Shown in pieces: positions 28,101 through 43,100 of a stretch of DNA of 64,000 bases; within the stretch, counting starts at the first letter, position 1, and each line of letters begins with the position of its first letter. A program made the translations under genes and the position numbers. The notes under the pieces are model-generated. The model was not told where the DNA came from, did not search any database, and was given only the letters and a program-made list of their open reading frames with translations. This DNA comes from Reticulitermes speratus (Eukaryota; Arthropoda; Insecta; Blattodea; Rhinotermitidae): assembly GCA_021186555.1 (NCBI GenBank), contig JAJKFL010000042.1:44424980-44488979 (forward strand), written 5' to 3'.

Positions 28101-31100
28101 TTTAAATGCTGAGCTTTTAGCTTTACTTGAGAGGTAATTCTTAAAGTAATGTGTGTAAAATGTACCCTATCTGATTTTGGTAGAGGTGTGCATATAGACA
28201 GTGCTGTTTTCACACCATGAAAGGAGGAAACCTCTTCTACTAATGAATGTTTTAAGTGACCTGACCAGGGTGGTGGCTAGAGCATGAAATAACGTATGTC
28301 ACAACAGAGCAGATACTGGTGGCATGCACCCAACCCAAAATGTTTTTTACTACACAGTTGAGTCAGATGAGAACCTGAAAAAGTTTTTTTTTTTACCAGC
28401 TGATTTAGTACATACAGTTTCAGTACAGCTTTTCATTTTTAAACATACTTCCAAATATTTGTATACCATACACAATACATGCTTCCAACTCATACTGATG
28501 ATTTTGTGTGCCTACGGCTATATGTGTTAGGGTCTTAATTTTTTTTCACACTGTTACAATCTTCATCTGACTCGCTCTTGTATTTTACGTATGGTGAACG
28601 GCCCACTGTTACTTCCCAACACAGCTAATGCTCCACATTTGAGTTCTGATGTAGGCAAAAACACTGGAAAATGGCTCTGCATGTTGAATTACGTTTCGTG
28701 TGTTGAAGAGAAACGACATAATCACAGTGAAAAATGTGTTACGTGTATTGTGGGGGATTGTTCCAGTATGACGCAACAATTCTTGGTGGACATGGCGGTG
28801 GTGGGGAATATGAAATCCAGGTGGGATTTGGCTGGACAAATGGTGTAATAATGGAGTTACTAGACAAATATGGTGATCGCCTCACAGTTCACGACAAGTT
28901 CTTTGAACCACAATACAAACCAAGCTACCAGTCTGAATCAAGAATTAATCTAGCAGCAGACGCCCCTGTATCAGCTGCAGGACAAGTTCTGACAGCAGTC
29001 CTGGCGCTGGTTGCCACACTTGCTGCAGGAGCCATAGGGTGAGGTACGTAGATCTGAGTGCTCTTGCATACAGTAAGTCTGATGTGGATATTCTGAAATT
29101 AATTATAGAGTTTAGGCTTGGACTTGCATTGTTGCATAGAGAGAGGGTATATGATTGCTGAACACTATACTATATGCAGAACTGAATATTGATGGAATGA
29201 GAGGAGGGTTGATAAGTGTGAATGCTGACAGAATTTATCAGATGCATCACATTCTGCATCAACACTTTTTATCTGAGCAAAGTTTAGTTTCAAATAACCT
29301 TTTGCAAGTCTTAAATTTTTGTTGGTGGAATGTGCTAAATAAGATTCAAATCTTTGCCAGCAACTTTAAAAAGTTCTAGTCATGGAGTGTGTACACTGAG
29401 GGAGGAACATAGGCTGAGGGTGTTTGAGAATAGGGTGCTGAGGAGGATATTTGGGCCTAAGAGGGACGGGGTAACAGGGGAGTGGAGAAGACTACATAAC
29501 GAGGAACTTAATGATCTGTACTCATCACCAAATATTATTCGAGTGATCAAATCAAGAAGAATGAGGTGGGCGGGGCATGTAGCACGTATGGGTGAGGGGA
29601 GAGGTGCATACAGGATTTTGGTGGGGAGACCTGAGGGAAGACCCAGGCATAGATGGGAGGATAATATTAAAATGGATCTTCAAGAAGTGGGATGGGGGAG
29701 CATGGACTGGATTGATATGGCTCAGGGTAGGGACAGGTGACAGGCTCTTGTGAATGCGGTAATGAACCTTCGGGTTCCATAAAACGCGGGGAATTTCTTG
29801 ACTAGCTGACCTGTTAGCTTCTCAAGAAGGACTCTGCTCCATGGAGTTAGTTAGTTAGTTAGTTAGTTAGTCATGGAGTGTGTAATCAGTGGTTTAGACA
29901 AGTGTCATGACATGTAATTTTTTGGTGGTCTGTATGATACAGGATGTCCATGAAATGCATTTGTGTTACATTTTTGTAACTGTGATACCTAATCAGATGA
30001 AACAAAAAAATGACACAGCACACTTAGAATTTGTGTTAATGAAGTTCTGCTAATACATCTCAGTAATTTGGCAGATATCCAGACAGTACTGTGCTCAGCC
30101 AAATGTGTTTAGACGTTGTGGTTTTATGATTTCCCTAGCTCTGGTAATCCTGTGTTGTACTCATACGTTTCAACATTATCTCCATGTCCAGCAGTTCCAT
30201 AAACTGCCCTATTTGTCTTATCAGAAAATGTTCAAGGGCCATTACATATAGGTATCAAGGAGGCTATGATGCTTGACTCTTTCTTCCTATCCAACAGCCT
30301 GGAAACTTCTCATTTAAAGCTGATTTTAACCTCTTAAGTTCATCTGTAATTTACAAGCACTATAGTAACCCTTCATTGTGGCTGGAGTTTAAATTCCAGC
30401 TGCTGCCCAGAACAGAGGAGTTATAATTTAAATTCTCCTAAAATGCACTGCATGGAAGCTGATGTTGACGGGTTAATGCTGTCAACACAACTTTGTGCAG
30501 TTATTGTTTGTATATTTAACTGCATGTTTTGGGTTTCAAGAGCTGTCCTCAGGCTAAGAATTTGTGTAAAACAGTGATTAATCTACTATTGTGTGGATGA
30601 CCCTCAGCTTAGTCAAGCTGTGTCTTTCATTGAGATTGGTCACTTTCATGCCTTGTGGAATGCAACACTTCCCAAAAAAAGTGTATTTTATGTAAAAAAA
30701 ATTAATGTTTTGTATGCTTTCTGAGGTTATTTGATATTTTTATTAATGGTATTTTACAAGTCCTCAGAATCAGACAGGCGTTTTACATTGGTAGTATATT
30801 CCATTGTTTGTGACAGTTGTGTTATTCCAAATTAATTATGAGTATTGAGACTCTACTGTGTTTGTCATTTTTCTTTTTTTGTTTCATTCACTTCCATGTC
30901 ACGGTTATGAAAATATAACATTAGAAACATCAGATATGTCTTGTGAGCATGCATTAAATTTGGACAGTGACATTTTCTCGTATACTCTGTTAAAAATCTG
31001 TAAAGCTACAGGTCAGTATTATTTGGTTACCAATGAAAGTGAAATGCAGAATGTAACCGATCAAGTACTTTATTACTGTGTCTTGTAAATTTTAATGTGA

Positions 31101-34100
31101 TGTGTGTGTGTGTGTGAATTCAATATATTTATTTGTTTCTCTTCTTTTTATTTCAGATAACTTTTCTTAGTCCTAATAAATTACAGCTGCTGGAGTGTTT
31201 GTGATAACAAGTCATGTCATCACCAGGTCAGGTTAGACAATACAGTATGAGACAGTTTGCTGTCTGTCTTTCTCAGGGTTACTAGTATAAAACTGTTCCT
31301 GTAGTTGTCTGTTGACGGACAATATTTATACCAGCAGTATTCTTTTTTTTTTACGTCTGTGTGTGTCTTCTGTTTTTACGTCTGTTGCTACATAACTAAG
31401 AGGCTGCATTTATGAAGACTTTTCAAGGCAAAATGATTTTAAAGTGTCTTTAAGTTAAAAGTGTGTTTATGGACAGACTTTATGTGTGTTACTTTTTCCC
31501 CACAATTTAATTTGCTGCAGGTCAGTGAAATAGAATAATGTAAGGTAATTGTGCCCACCTTATTTTGAAAGCAGCACTTTACCTTACAGTTCATAAAGCC
31601 TGATAGAGATAATATTTTAACAGTGTAGTGTATCATAGTGCTATTTTTATGAAAATATTTTATGTGTTAAATTATTGCTTTATAGATATATTTTCAGATG
31701 TAAGTTGTCACCAAAATTCAGTGTTTAGTCATATAAGGCAGCAGACATGTCTGATGATAATCATATTTATTCCAGCTTACTCATTTGGGTAGTGTATTTA
31801 AATTATTTAATATGCTTTAATTCTTTTAAATATTAGGAATGTGTGTGCCTTTGTGTTGTCTAATTTTTGCATGCTTTATTATTTCGCCTCTTCCTGAGAT
31901 ATTTGCTCAGGCAACTAGCATTCCACTGAACTGCGTGACATATATCGTGTTACCAAAGTATTTGTATATACAGGTTTTTAATGTGTGTGTTTGCCGTTAC
32001 CTTGTTTTTCAGCCATTTTCACCACACTAATCATAAGTTTTGAGTGATTTTTTATAAGCTGAATTAGCACTAACTGCAAGGTTTTACAAGACCAAATGTA
32101 ATGAAATCCTCTTGGGTTTTTGGTGTTCTCACTGAAGAGTAAAACTTCAATGTTTCAAAGTCTGTGCCCCTATCATCAGGGATACATGCAGAGTGACTGA
32201 CATGTGATAACATAACTGAGCAACCCACAAATCATGTTCCCGAGCACAGCAGGAGCTCTGTCACATACAAAGCCAGAAATTTATAGTCATGCTCCCTCTC
32301 TGCAGTTCAACGTACCTTGTTGCATATTTGAGTCTTGTAATGCCGACTGAGCAGGTCGCATACCTTCAATTTTTGCAAAGAAAATGGATTGTCTTACGTT
32401 CTCTTTTCTCTTAATTTCCAGAAGGGATTTTGTCAGTTAATTTAACATAATCATCATAATTTATGCCCATCTGCAAACCAGACTTTGAATCTAAGGTAAC
32501 GTGAAGGAACTTCATGAACTGCAAGGGGATTTTTAGCACACCAGTACCTCTTATTTTAGCTGTTAATATTCCTCATCAAACAAAAGCACAAGTTTTCATA
32601 TTTATTTTTATTTACTGTTGAACCTGTCATTGGAAATTCTCCCAGTTATCTGTACATTCTTCTTTTACGTAGTACTGTTGATGCAGGATTAAAGAAAACT
32701 TCCAGAGTCTTTTTCCGTGAGACGTACATGCTTCACAAAATTATTGCAAATGAACACACTTTCTTCAACACAAAACATTTCTGACACCCACTGATTACCT
32801 GCTCCATACGAGACACAATACATGAGTGGGCAGCTTTCTCACATTCCAATACTGATAAAAAGAGGGAACCCTCAGCAGACCACGTTTTCCTGTGGTTGTC
32901 ACCAAGGGGACAAGGCTGTTTCTTGTAGTACTTCATATTTGGTGGACACTGTACAATTTTCACTGATGATAGAGGCTGAGATGATGTTCAAAACATAGGA
33001 ATTTTATTCGGCACTGATGTAGCCAGTTACCCGCAGAGAATTAAATTTATTATAACCACATGTTTATCTTACACAAAGGTTGTTCCAAGCCCATTCATTA
33101 CAACTGTTATATCTCCAGTTATGGAGCAAGATGTATATATTTTATCTTGTTTGCTGAAAGACTTGTTACCCTCGTCCTCACATTGGAACCTGATTTCATC
33201 CTGTGTTAGGTATATTTTTTGTTACTTGGATTGTTTGATTATGAGCTTTACTTTTGATAAAGTCAGATCTAAAGACTTCTTGAAATTGTGATACTTCATC
33301 ACAATAAATTCAGAACATCGTTGATGTCAACATATTAGTATTCTCCTTAACTCTGTGGCATATCTCTGTGAGCAGACTCTGTCCTTCACAGCTCATAATG
33401 TTACTAAGGAAGCTAAGCATTTACAGCAGATTGATTTCACGTTAAGAACCGACTTTGTGTAATCGTTTTTATTAATTCTTATCCTCTTTTACACCTTGTG
33501 CATAATACTCAAAATTTTGACACAAAATGTGTTGAAAAAGTTAATTCCTATTGCACTCGAACTTTTCAGATGACATAATAACCTGTTGCAAAGAAAATTT
33601 TTAACATTCTTTCAACATATAGTTTAATAACTGTCTACAAGAAGTGACAATCTAAAAGGGGGAACTGTTGCTTGTAAAGGGAAATAAAAGTTTTGTGAGG
33701 ATAATTTACTTTCAAAGATGGCACTATAGGTATGTCGGATGTTTTTATGACTTCCTGTGAACAACCTGTTCCTTTATGTATAACTTACATCTACTTTTAA
33801 GGCTTGTATTTAGCTAAAAAGTCAAATGCTGAAAAGTACGGTAACAGCCATTAAGATTTGTAAGTTAATATTGCCCTGATGTGTGATATTTGATACCATT
33901 TACTGGTAACACATAGTCATAGAGTATTCGAGGGCTTGTCACTGAAATTTCATTTGTCTCTATGAAGAATGCTTTAAAAATGTACATAGATACTGTATAT
34001 ATATATATATATGATTTGTTTGTAAGAAATATTAAATTTTTAGGTAGCTGTGTTTGAAATTTACTATTGTAAAGCATAAATTGAACTCGACTGATGAGAG

Positions 34101-37100
34101 AACTGATAGTTTTTTTATAAAAATTATATTAACCTATAGATACATACGCTGCTCAAAGAAGTGAACATGTACCATAGGACTTTGCCTTGTGGTTAAATTC
34201 AGTATACGTTCAAGAACTGTGTTGTAGTCCTGTTGTTGATTTTGTGTTATAAGTATCGGTGATTTAAATCATTTTGATTTGGTATTACCGTATTTTTTGG
34301 TGTTATATGTGACTAATATTGCATTGAATTAAGTAACTGAGACAATTTACATTGTAATGTACCTTGTACTTTTCTCATTAAATACCAAACTTAAACATCA
34401 GTTAAAAAAAAAGATATAAAATGTATGTTGTTAGTGTTGGACATTTGTAATTATGTGATTGTGTGTAGTAAAATACAAAAGAATGTAAGTTGTGAGATTT
34501 GAGGTTATTACAGTTGCATCATCTGAGATGTGATGCCATGTAGTTTGGTAGATGGGTATGGGGGTCTGTAGGAATTGTGCTCTCTCTCTCTCTCTCTCTC
34601 TCCCTTAGTGTCAGAAGGGATGAGTGAGGAGATCCTGTATGTGAAGGGAACAGGTTCTTAAAAAACATGTACCTGTCTACCAAACTACATGTCATCGTAT
34701 CCAAGAAGACTAAAACGTTACTTAATTACAAATGTCATATTCCTTCAGTTTGCACTTTTTCCACTTTGGTGATTTAATGAGAAAAGTGAGTGTATTTACG
34801 AGTTTCAAATTGTTGTCCACTGTCTATGTCTGCACTGTTTTCCAATCCTGTAGCAGTTATTGTGTTGTTGGTACATGTTGCAAGCTTCGTAGAAAATTTC
34901 TATGTTGATATGTTCCTAGTTTATCATGAGCAGTCTTTCAACCCAAACTTAGGGTTACATGATTGATAGTAAATAGCTTTAATTCTTTCTCTGTAAATTG
35001 AGATTATGTAAGTAGAAAATGAAATTATCTGTTAGCTGTTGAATTTAAGACTTGCGTTGACTGTTTCTGTCTGCATGCTTGCATGTACATGCAGGGATAT
35101 CCTTTACTCTTTACATTATCCATGCTCCCAGAAATATTGTCTTTGATGTTTTTTTTCTCAGATCCAGTGCTTTTTTCTGGTGGTATACAATAGCTTGTAT
35201 TATGATACCTTTCTGTTTTTAAAAACAAAAAAATTAACCGATTATTAAAGTTAAATTACTGTAATTTTTGGAAAACATCACATATTGATTGATACGTCAA
35301 ATGGTTTTTTCATTAAAATTGGTCAGTTGGTTCGAAAATTGCAAGGGCATGCACCCATACAATTGTACATAAGTACCACCATCTTGCGCCTCCCCCCCCC
35401 CCCTCCCCCACCAAAAAAAGAGCACGGCTCTGGTACTCTGTTTCTTTATATGGATGATAATGCTCCATTTCTTTCTCCTTCCAATTTCCTGTTACACACG
35501 TGTTTATATGAGATGCATGCAGTTTGCTGCTGCCATACCCACAATCTTTGTCCATCCTGTGATGTATTTAGAGCAATGATATTACCTCTTATGAATAAGG
35601 AACAGCAAATATGGACAGATTACTTCCCACCACTCCTACAAATCAAATGCCAGTGTTGTGGTGTTAGAACTTTGTTTCATGTTTGAGAGGTCTGCATTCA
35701 TATCTCAGTCCATAGACTAGCTGTCTTGCCAGGTTCTGTGTGATTTTCTGCAGGCCCATCAGACATTGTAGTACAGACAATCCCTGACTTACACTATTTC
35801 AAGTTATGCAAGTTTAGACTTATAAAAAAAAATGAAATACTAACATCTTTTAAATGCGTGCCGAATGTTTCCTTGAGGGAATGAAAACACAATGAGACGA
35901 ACGTGGCAGAAGAATATTGCTGGGCAGTAACTCAGGCAGCGGAGTGGTCATGCTGTAGCCAATCAGCTTCCAGTGTGTTGGGAGTTTCAGTTTCAGCTTC
36001 ACTTCCTTGTATATACATATATAGTTGACCATATGTATACTCAATTCTGACTTGCGCAAAATTTGACTTGAACCGGACCTTTCGGAACGTAACTGTTGCA
36101 TAAGTTGGGGAGTGTCTGTACTTGAGATCAGGCTGTGGCCACTCCCATACCTATTTTTCCTAATTCTTATTTTGCTAATCATTATATAATTCAGGTTGTG
36201 GCCACTCCCATACATATTTTTCCTAATTCTTGTTTTGCTAATTGTTGTATAATTCAGGCTGTGGCCACTCCCATACCTATTTTTCCTAATTCTTATTTTG
36301 CTAATCATTGTATAATTCAGGCTGTGGCCACTCCCATACCTATTTTTCCTAATGCTTATTTTGCTAATCGTATAATTCAGGCTGTGGCCATTCCCATACC
36401 TGTTTGTCCTAATTCATATTTCGCTAATCATTGTGTAGTTCAACGTAAATAAGTTGAGATACTGCAAGTGTCTTTAAATAATGAAAAGATGAATGAAATA
36501 GTTAAAAACCGTAGAAGACATTATCAGTGATGTATAAAGTTTACGGTGGATTACAGTGGTGGTTTTAGATATGCAGGCATTACTGTAAATTGTGGCATGG
36601 GATATTATAAAGAAGAGAAAAGTGCACTAAAGAGTTAGTATGGGGCTGTAGCATGTAGGTGTAAAATGGTATAGATTTCCACTTAGTGAATGTAACTAAA
36701 GGATGGAAGACGTGGCATCTGTATATCAAGTGAATGTTTTAGTTGAGCATTTGAGTCTTCTAGGATGTGACGCAGTGTCGCAGGGCAAGCAGTACGCTGT
36801 CACATTCCAGAAGACTTGGTTCCTCCACAACACCTCTGCCACAACCTAAAATCTTACGATGTTTCAGTTCCTTTGAAGTTTCGATATTCGTAGAAACAGT
36901 TTTGACGCATGCAAGATTTTTGGTTTTCAGAGTGGTGTTGCAGAAGTTTCATGTCCTCTGGGATGTGATGCTGTGTTGTTAGGTTTGTGGCTCCTAGCAT
37001 GTCAAAGGATCACAGTACCCTTGTCTTCAGAGTCGAGCAGTCTACGAGAAATATTCTTCTTGTACTACTTGATACTGAAGATGAAGGCAATACGATACTT

Positions 37101-40100
37101 CGAAATGTCAAAACTACTCATCCAAGGACACAGCATTGCATCCCAGAAGGCTTGGATCTTCAGTTTGATCTCAAAATCAGTACACACCTTAGACAATATT
37201 TAGAATCATTATGCTGGTTAGGATTAAAACTGAATTCTTTGGTTATTACAAGGTCATGCTTTCATAGGTATAACACTACATGGTGCTGTAACCCAGAAGA
37301 CCATATTCATGTTCATACATGATGCAAGAAATCAGACTCTATGAAGCTTTTATTTGATCTTTGGTTTTCCTTAGAAGTTGGGATAACATTATCAGTATAG
37401 TATTGAGGCTACAGGCTGGATGACAGAGGAATTTTGGTTTGATTCTTGGCAGAGGCAGGAGATTTCTGTCTTCTCCAAATCATCCAGGCCGACTCTGGCC
37501 CACCCAGTCTCTTGTTCCATGGGTACTGGGGGTGCTTTATCCCCGGGGGTAAAGCGGCCAAGGTGTGAACCTTACACTCCCATCTGATGCCAAGGTTAAC
37601 ACTGTGTGGATCTAGGCCTCTATTCTCCCATATGCTTCATGGCATGATGGTTTACGCACAGGGACAAATGTACATTATTGGTTTTTCTTACAGTGTAGTA
37701 AAATGTATTTCAGCTACACAATATCAGTATTCTGGTATTTCAAAACTAATTCTTGTGACGAATGGGTTGTTGTATCCCCGAAATTTCGGAGAAGGCCGGT
37801 GGGGCGTATCGTGGATGTTGCTTCACCGGAATAGGGTCGTGTAGGTTGTGAGGGATGCTTGAAAACAAACTCTTTGTACCAGGTTCCAGGCACTTTAATT
37901 ACAATAGGCCATATTTACAGAAAACAGGCTGGGAAGGCCTCGCAGCAACTTATACAGACTGTCTGGATCAACGGCAGGATCGGGAATGCGCCCTTTCAGG
38001 CGTCAGAGGTTTTATCAGACAGGCTTGTGTGTGATCTGTGCGTAGGAGTATTCGTTACTCCTCCACATGTGACTGTGCGTCTGCAAGGAGTCACACGGTG
38101 GGCTCCATAATTCCAGGAAGAATAACAGATTAGCAGTTACAAACATTGGGCAAAGCGAATACAAAGAGGCATACGATGAGAAAGTACTGATAAGCAAGTG
38201 ATAAGGTCCGATGATACGGACAAAGTACAGAAGGTACTGCATCAATGTAATGTCGTTGCCACAGTTACTATAAAAAAATATATATATATAATGTGAGGAA
38301 CATCCGTAATATAACAGATATGTATGCAACAGGGTGTTATTTAAATTGGGTTGTGTTTGCTAGCATGGCGAGGAGAAAAGTTGGCATTAATATTTAAAAC
38401 TGTTCAAAATTTCTTCCTTATGTCTCTATTCTTGTGAGACTTTATAGTCAACCCATCAGTTACAAGCTCTACTGTTTTATTCACAGGAAATGGCTTTCTG
38501 CTAATTGAAGGAATGTTCAGACTTCCCCTTCTTCAGTTTACCGTCGTTTTAATATCTCTTCGCTGATATTTCCATCTGAACCTGAACTGGTTCCTTGTTA
38601 TGTAGTGTTACATCACAATGCAGCAAACACAGACCCATACATTTTGCACATAACTCCTCTATACGTTCGTCACATTGCACGAGTCAAGTTGAGTCCAGTG
38701 ACTCGAAGGGTCAATCTTTGCAACATCTCACTGAGTGATATTCATTTTGACTTGAGTATTTGCAATTTCGGCAGTGTTCGGCAACATTTGCTGTGCAAGA
38801 TACAGGGCTGGGACAGCAAAGCTTTTCACTGGCTGATTGCCAGATTTACATGGAAAATTACACGCTAATAATAAGTGGTACCACCAGGCCTTCTTCTTTT
38901 AGTACTGTCTGGTGAAATTACATATTTGCAGGTGGAGTTCTTGGTTTGTGGACTTTGCCTATTGTCCAGTATTCCGAAATGAGACCATGTCGTTTTGGAA
39001 ACTGGTTCTGTTTCACTCCACAGGTGTTACAGTGGGGAGGCACAGAGTTGGGTTCTATAGAAAGATCTGTTTTCAGTCACTTGACCCACTGTGCAGTGTA
39101 CAAAGTTCAGAAAGTAGGCAAATCTGTGTATAATGTGCCATTGCCAGAAACCTTTAGAATTGACATTTTAGATACTTCTTCAGTTCTGAGACTGTGTGTG
39201 GTTTTGAAGGCAGCACAAACAGTACTCATTTCACTTGTAACAGGGCTTCTTAAATTATGTATTTTTTTCGAGTAACTTACAGGACAACACAGTGTTGTGT
39301 TTTCTCTCACTGAGTGACCATACTCATTGGTATACAGGTTGGATACATGAAGTAACAGCGAATATATTTTACAAACAAGAGCAGGTATATAATTGATAAC
39401 CTTCTTCATGTCTCTTGCTTTGTTCTGCATAACATGTGTATTTGCACTGTTCAAGTAAGAAATGCATTATATTCATATGAATGGTTTTTGCGTTTTGGGG
39501 AAGGGGGGTGGAGTCCAAAATCTGTTCACCCTGACTTCACATTGTGACCAATTGCCAACTCAGCACTTCACATTCGGGTGGCATTTTTCTTTTAGGGTTG
39601 TTGTATTGACTTACAGTTAGTATGGGATCACGGTATTAAAGAATAAATTTTGCTTGCAGATTAATATAAAATGAGGAAGTAGGAAAAAAGGAGATCTGAA
39701 GCTACATATTTGGACTTCATCCATCTTACTTTTTATGTAAAAACCACAGACTTCTGGAAATGGTTACTGGACCGGGGTTTGATAGTAGCTGAACCACAGA
39801 GCCAGATTGTCAGAATCTCTTTTTTGCCTGAAGTCAGATATTGAACACATTTGCAATACATGGCTTTTGTATGAAAAGTGGTAGGAAGGTGGACAAAGGT
39901 TGAATAATTTGACCTAAATATTGTGTCATACTATCACTGAACAACCCTAGAGTTGGTTTACAAAGACTGTAATTGTCAGGCTGCAGTAGCTTGGACACAG
40001 TTGAGAAAACAAGAAAACTGAAGTCTCTGTGCTGTTTATGTCTGTGGTGTTGTATGGAACTGTTTGTCTGTCTCATAGTACCCTTCTTTCACACTCGGTT

Positions 40101-43100
40101 AACGCATCAGGAGATGAGCGGCACCTTCAGGATTTAAAAGAATACTGGTGGACAGTTTTTTAGAATTTATTTTAGTGTTTGAAATATCCCAGTGTTTAAA
40201 TAGAGGTGCAGCATTCAGCTAATGAATTTTGTTAATTTCCAGCTCTCTACATTGGCACTGTGGCCAGTCACAAACTGCAGTTGAAGACTTTTTTGCATTG
40301 CAGTTAAACATTTAAACCATGATGTTTTAAAAGCCTTCCTTGTCTGTCATTCAAATTCATAGTGCTGGATTTTACACTACGTATGTGTGTACAGACACAC
40401 CCTGACTTACATGATAATTACAGTCAGGAAGGTCCAGCACAAGTCAGAATTGAGTATACATATGGTCAAATACGTATGTATACACATAGTCCAGCTGAAG
40501 TACAAACTTCAACACATAGAAACCAGATTGGCCACAGCATGACCACCATACCACCTGTGTTATCGCCCAGCAGTATTCTTCCACCACCTTTGTCTCATTG
40601 TGCCTTTATTCCTGCAAGGAATAATTTGGTGTGCATTTAAAAATTATACTCTTTTACTTTTTCTTTTTTTTTTTTAATTGCCTCAGTCTGAAACTGCAAG
40701 TCAGAGAGAGAGAGAGAGAGAGAGGGGGGGGGAGAGTATGTATGCATGTATTATGTGCGTACATGCGTGTTGCTTAAGGAAGATTATCTGTGTCTGTCAT
40801 CTTGTTATTTTTACATTCTGCAGAAAAATACCCAAAGAAATTTTGTCTGTTCTTCGAAGATCTATTGCCTTGTCTAATGTCAGGCCCCTGTTGTTTTGTC
40901 ACATTGTTGTCGTTCCCACCTTGCCAGTTTGTCTTCCATTATTGTTAGTACTAAGTGTAACAAATTAGAAGGTATGACTCAGGTGGCTTCCAATCACATG
41001 ATGTTTATGCGAAATTTCATGAAAATTCGTCAACTGATTACAAAATAAACAGACAGACTCAATATTACCTCATAGGCCTAGTGGCAGAAAATTTGGTATG
41101 CACTGATATGCTACATGCTGTCACAACCTACAAGACCACATTGTGAACACACACCATCATGAAAGTCTCAGATCATACAGCAACTGTAAAACCTGTTTAT
41201 AAATAGACTCAAAGAACCTGTACAGTTTGATGTTTCAGACAGGCTTCCATTGAACACAGGTATGTCAGTATATAGTTAGAAGTATAGCACAGTACGTAAG
41301 TTGTAGATTAAAGTCTTTTGGGATGTAATACTCTGTTGTATGAGGATCATGGTGCCTTCATCTTCAGGGTCAAGTATTCCAAGAAGTGTAGCCACATGGG
41401 AGATCAGGTGCAAAACGTAGATGTGCTGGACACTGACAACGAAGGCACTACAGTCCTTTGAAATTTGAGGCACTGCTGACCCAACAACACAGCACAACAT
41501 CCAAAAAGACTTCTGTATTGAACAGTACCACTGTGAGAACCTCAAATCTCACACTGTATGCATGTTATGTCATGTATTTACACTACACCAGGGGTCTCAA
41601 ACTCAGAATACATGGGCCAAATGGATAATTTTGAAATTTAAGGCTCAGCACATGTCGTTTTAAGCAATGGAGTAAGTATTATCATTAAAATTAAACATGT
41701 GATTTAAGAACACTTCATGCTTTAATGGCAGACTGAAAATATATTGTAATTATTGAATTTAAATATTTATTGCGATGTCTCTCCTGATGTATGTTGTACA
41801 TTTCTGTCCAGCAATTTCAAACCTTTTGAGCCTTAAGACCCGTGATAATCCTTTGACAATTATCTGGGATCCATTCTATAATTGGAATAAGATCAGTGAG
41901 AGGACCATATAAAATGAACAGGTCGGCTGCATGTTCCAGACTCCTGCAACTGCATTATTGTTGAACAGCATACACTTTCCATTCTGTCTTTTCTGCTCTT
42001 GTTTTTTTCTCTCTTCTAATTTTCATTCTGTCCTTCATTTGTCTTTTTCCAGGAATCCATAAAAGTTCTACACATATTTTATTAGCTTTAGGACTTCACT
42101 GTTTGTTATTTTAACACAAATGTTCCATGCCGGACAGGAAACACAGTACAATATGAACGAAAGTAATAAGTATTGAAGCTCATTATCTTCTATTAAACAC
42201 TGATATTTCCTTTCCATTTCCATTTTAAGCAATTATCAATAAATAAATTTAATTTTACTTTGTCTTTCATCTTTTATTCTTACAACCGTGTTTATTTTGT
42301 GACAAAAGATTTCTAGGTTGACATTACAGTCAGGAATGTGACAGCATGTAATTTGGCAGATAGGTATCAACGTCACTTTGTTAACTGTTTGATATGAGAA
42401 CTGGTTTACATAATTGTGGCCTGTTCATAGCAGTATCACTCTAATATATGTGAATGTCAGCCTTGCATATTCCCACCAATGTTTAAGTCACAGCCCCTCA
42501 CAGCTTCTTCCTACTGTCATGGTGGAAGTATTGTTACTGGACATTATCCATTATAAGGAATGAACAGTCTTAATATCACGAGCTTCACTCTCTGCAGGTA
42601 AAACTGTAAAGGGAAAGATGTTACCCTGTTGTATGATTTTTTATGTTTTAGTTCTTAACCTAAAAGTCCTTCATTTAATTTCGTATAAGTAGTGCAGAAG
42701 GCGGAATATGGAGTAGATTTTGTGCATTGTGTGTAAGTAATTTTGTGAGTGTTGAGTCACAGTTGGCACAGAATCGGAGTGATAAGGCAATCAAACCAAT
42801 TAAAATACTCTGGGACAAGTTTCTGATGTGATAATTTTTTACTCCTTTATTTTTTGCCACCACTAAGAGAAAGTGTCCCTATTATCAGTGAATAAGCTTC
42901 ATGTACTCCATTTTCTGAGCTCTAAATAGACTTTTAAGTGCTAGTATTCAATAAAACTTTTTAAAATCATGAATTTGAGAGCATCACAGATGGAGGTGAT
43001 TCTTGCATGAAGGTGACAAACTCTGCTGACAAAATCTGTAGACTTCAAAACATGTTGGGGCTGTGTTTCTCAACGTGGGAGGTCCTGAAATTGAGGGAAT

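Noticed and set aside
29354-29740. 128-codon frame as a host gene
   Set aside because: It is the C-terminus of a LINE reverse transcriptase bounded by target duplications and a (TTAG)n tail.
30858-31088. 76-codon frame with an N-terminal hydrophobic segment, possible secreted peptide
   Set aside because: It lies in intron 5, has no recognisable family, and biased AT-rich composition explains it.
31158-31200. Alternative trehalase terminal exon after TTTATTTCAG at about 31156
   Set aside because: Joining in phase 2 gives an immediate stop (GGA TAA) and no tail; the exon at 47235 continues the helix and tail properly.
36135-36452. 105-codon frame of a 21-residue repeat, and its antisense frame
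   Set aside because: Produced by a roughly 63-bp tandem array.
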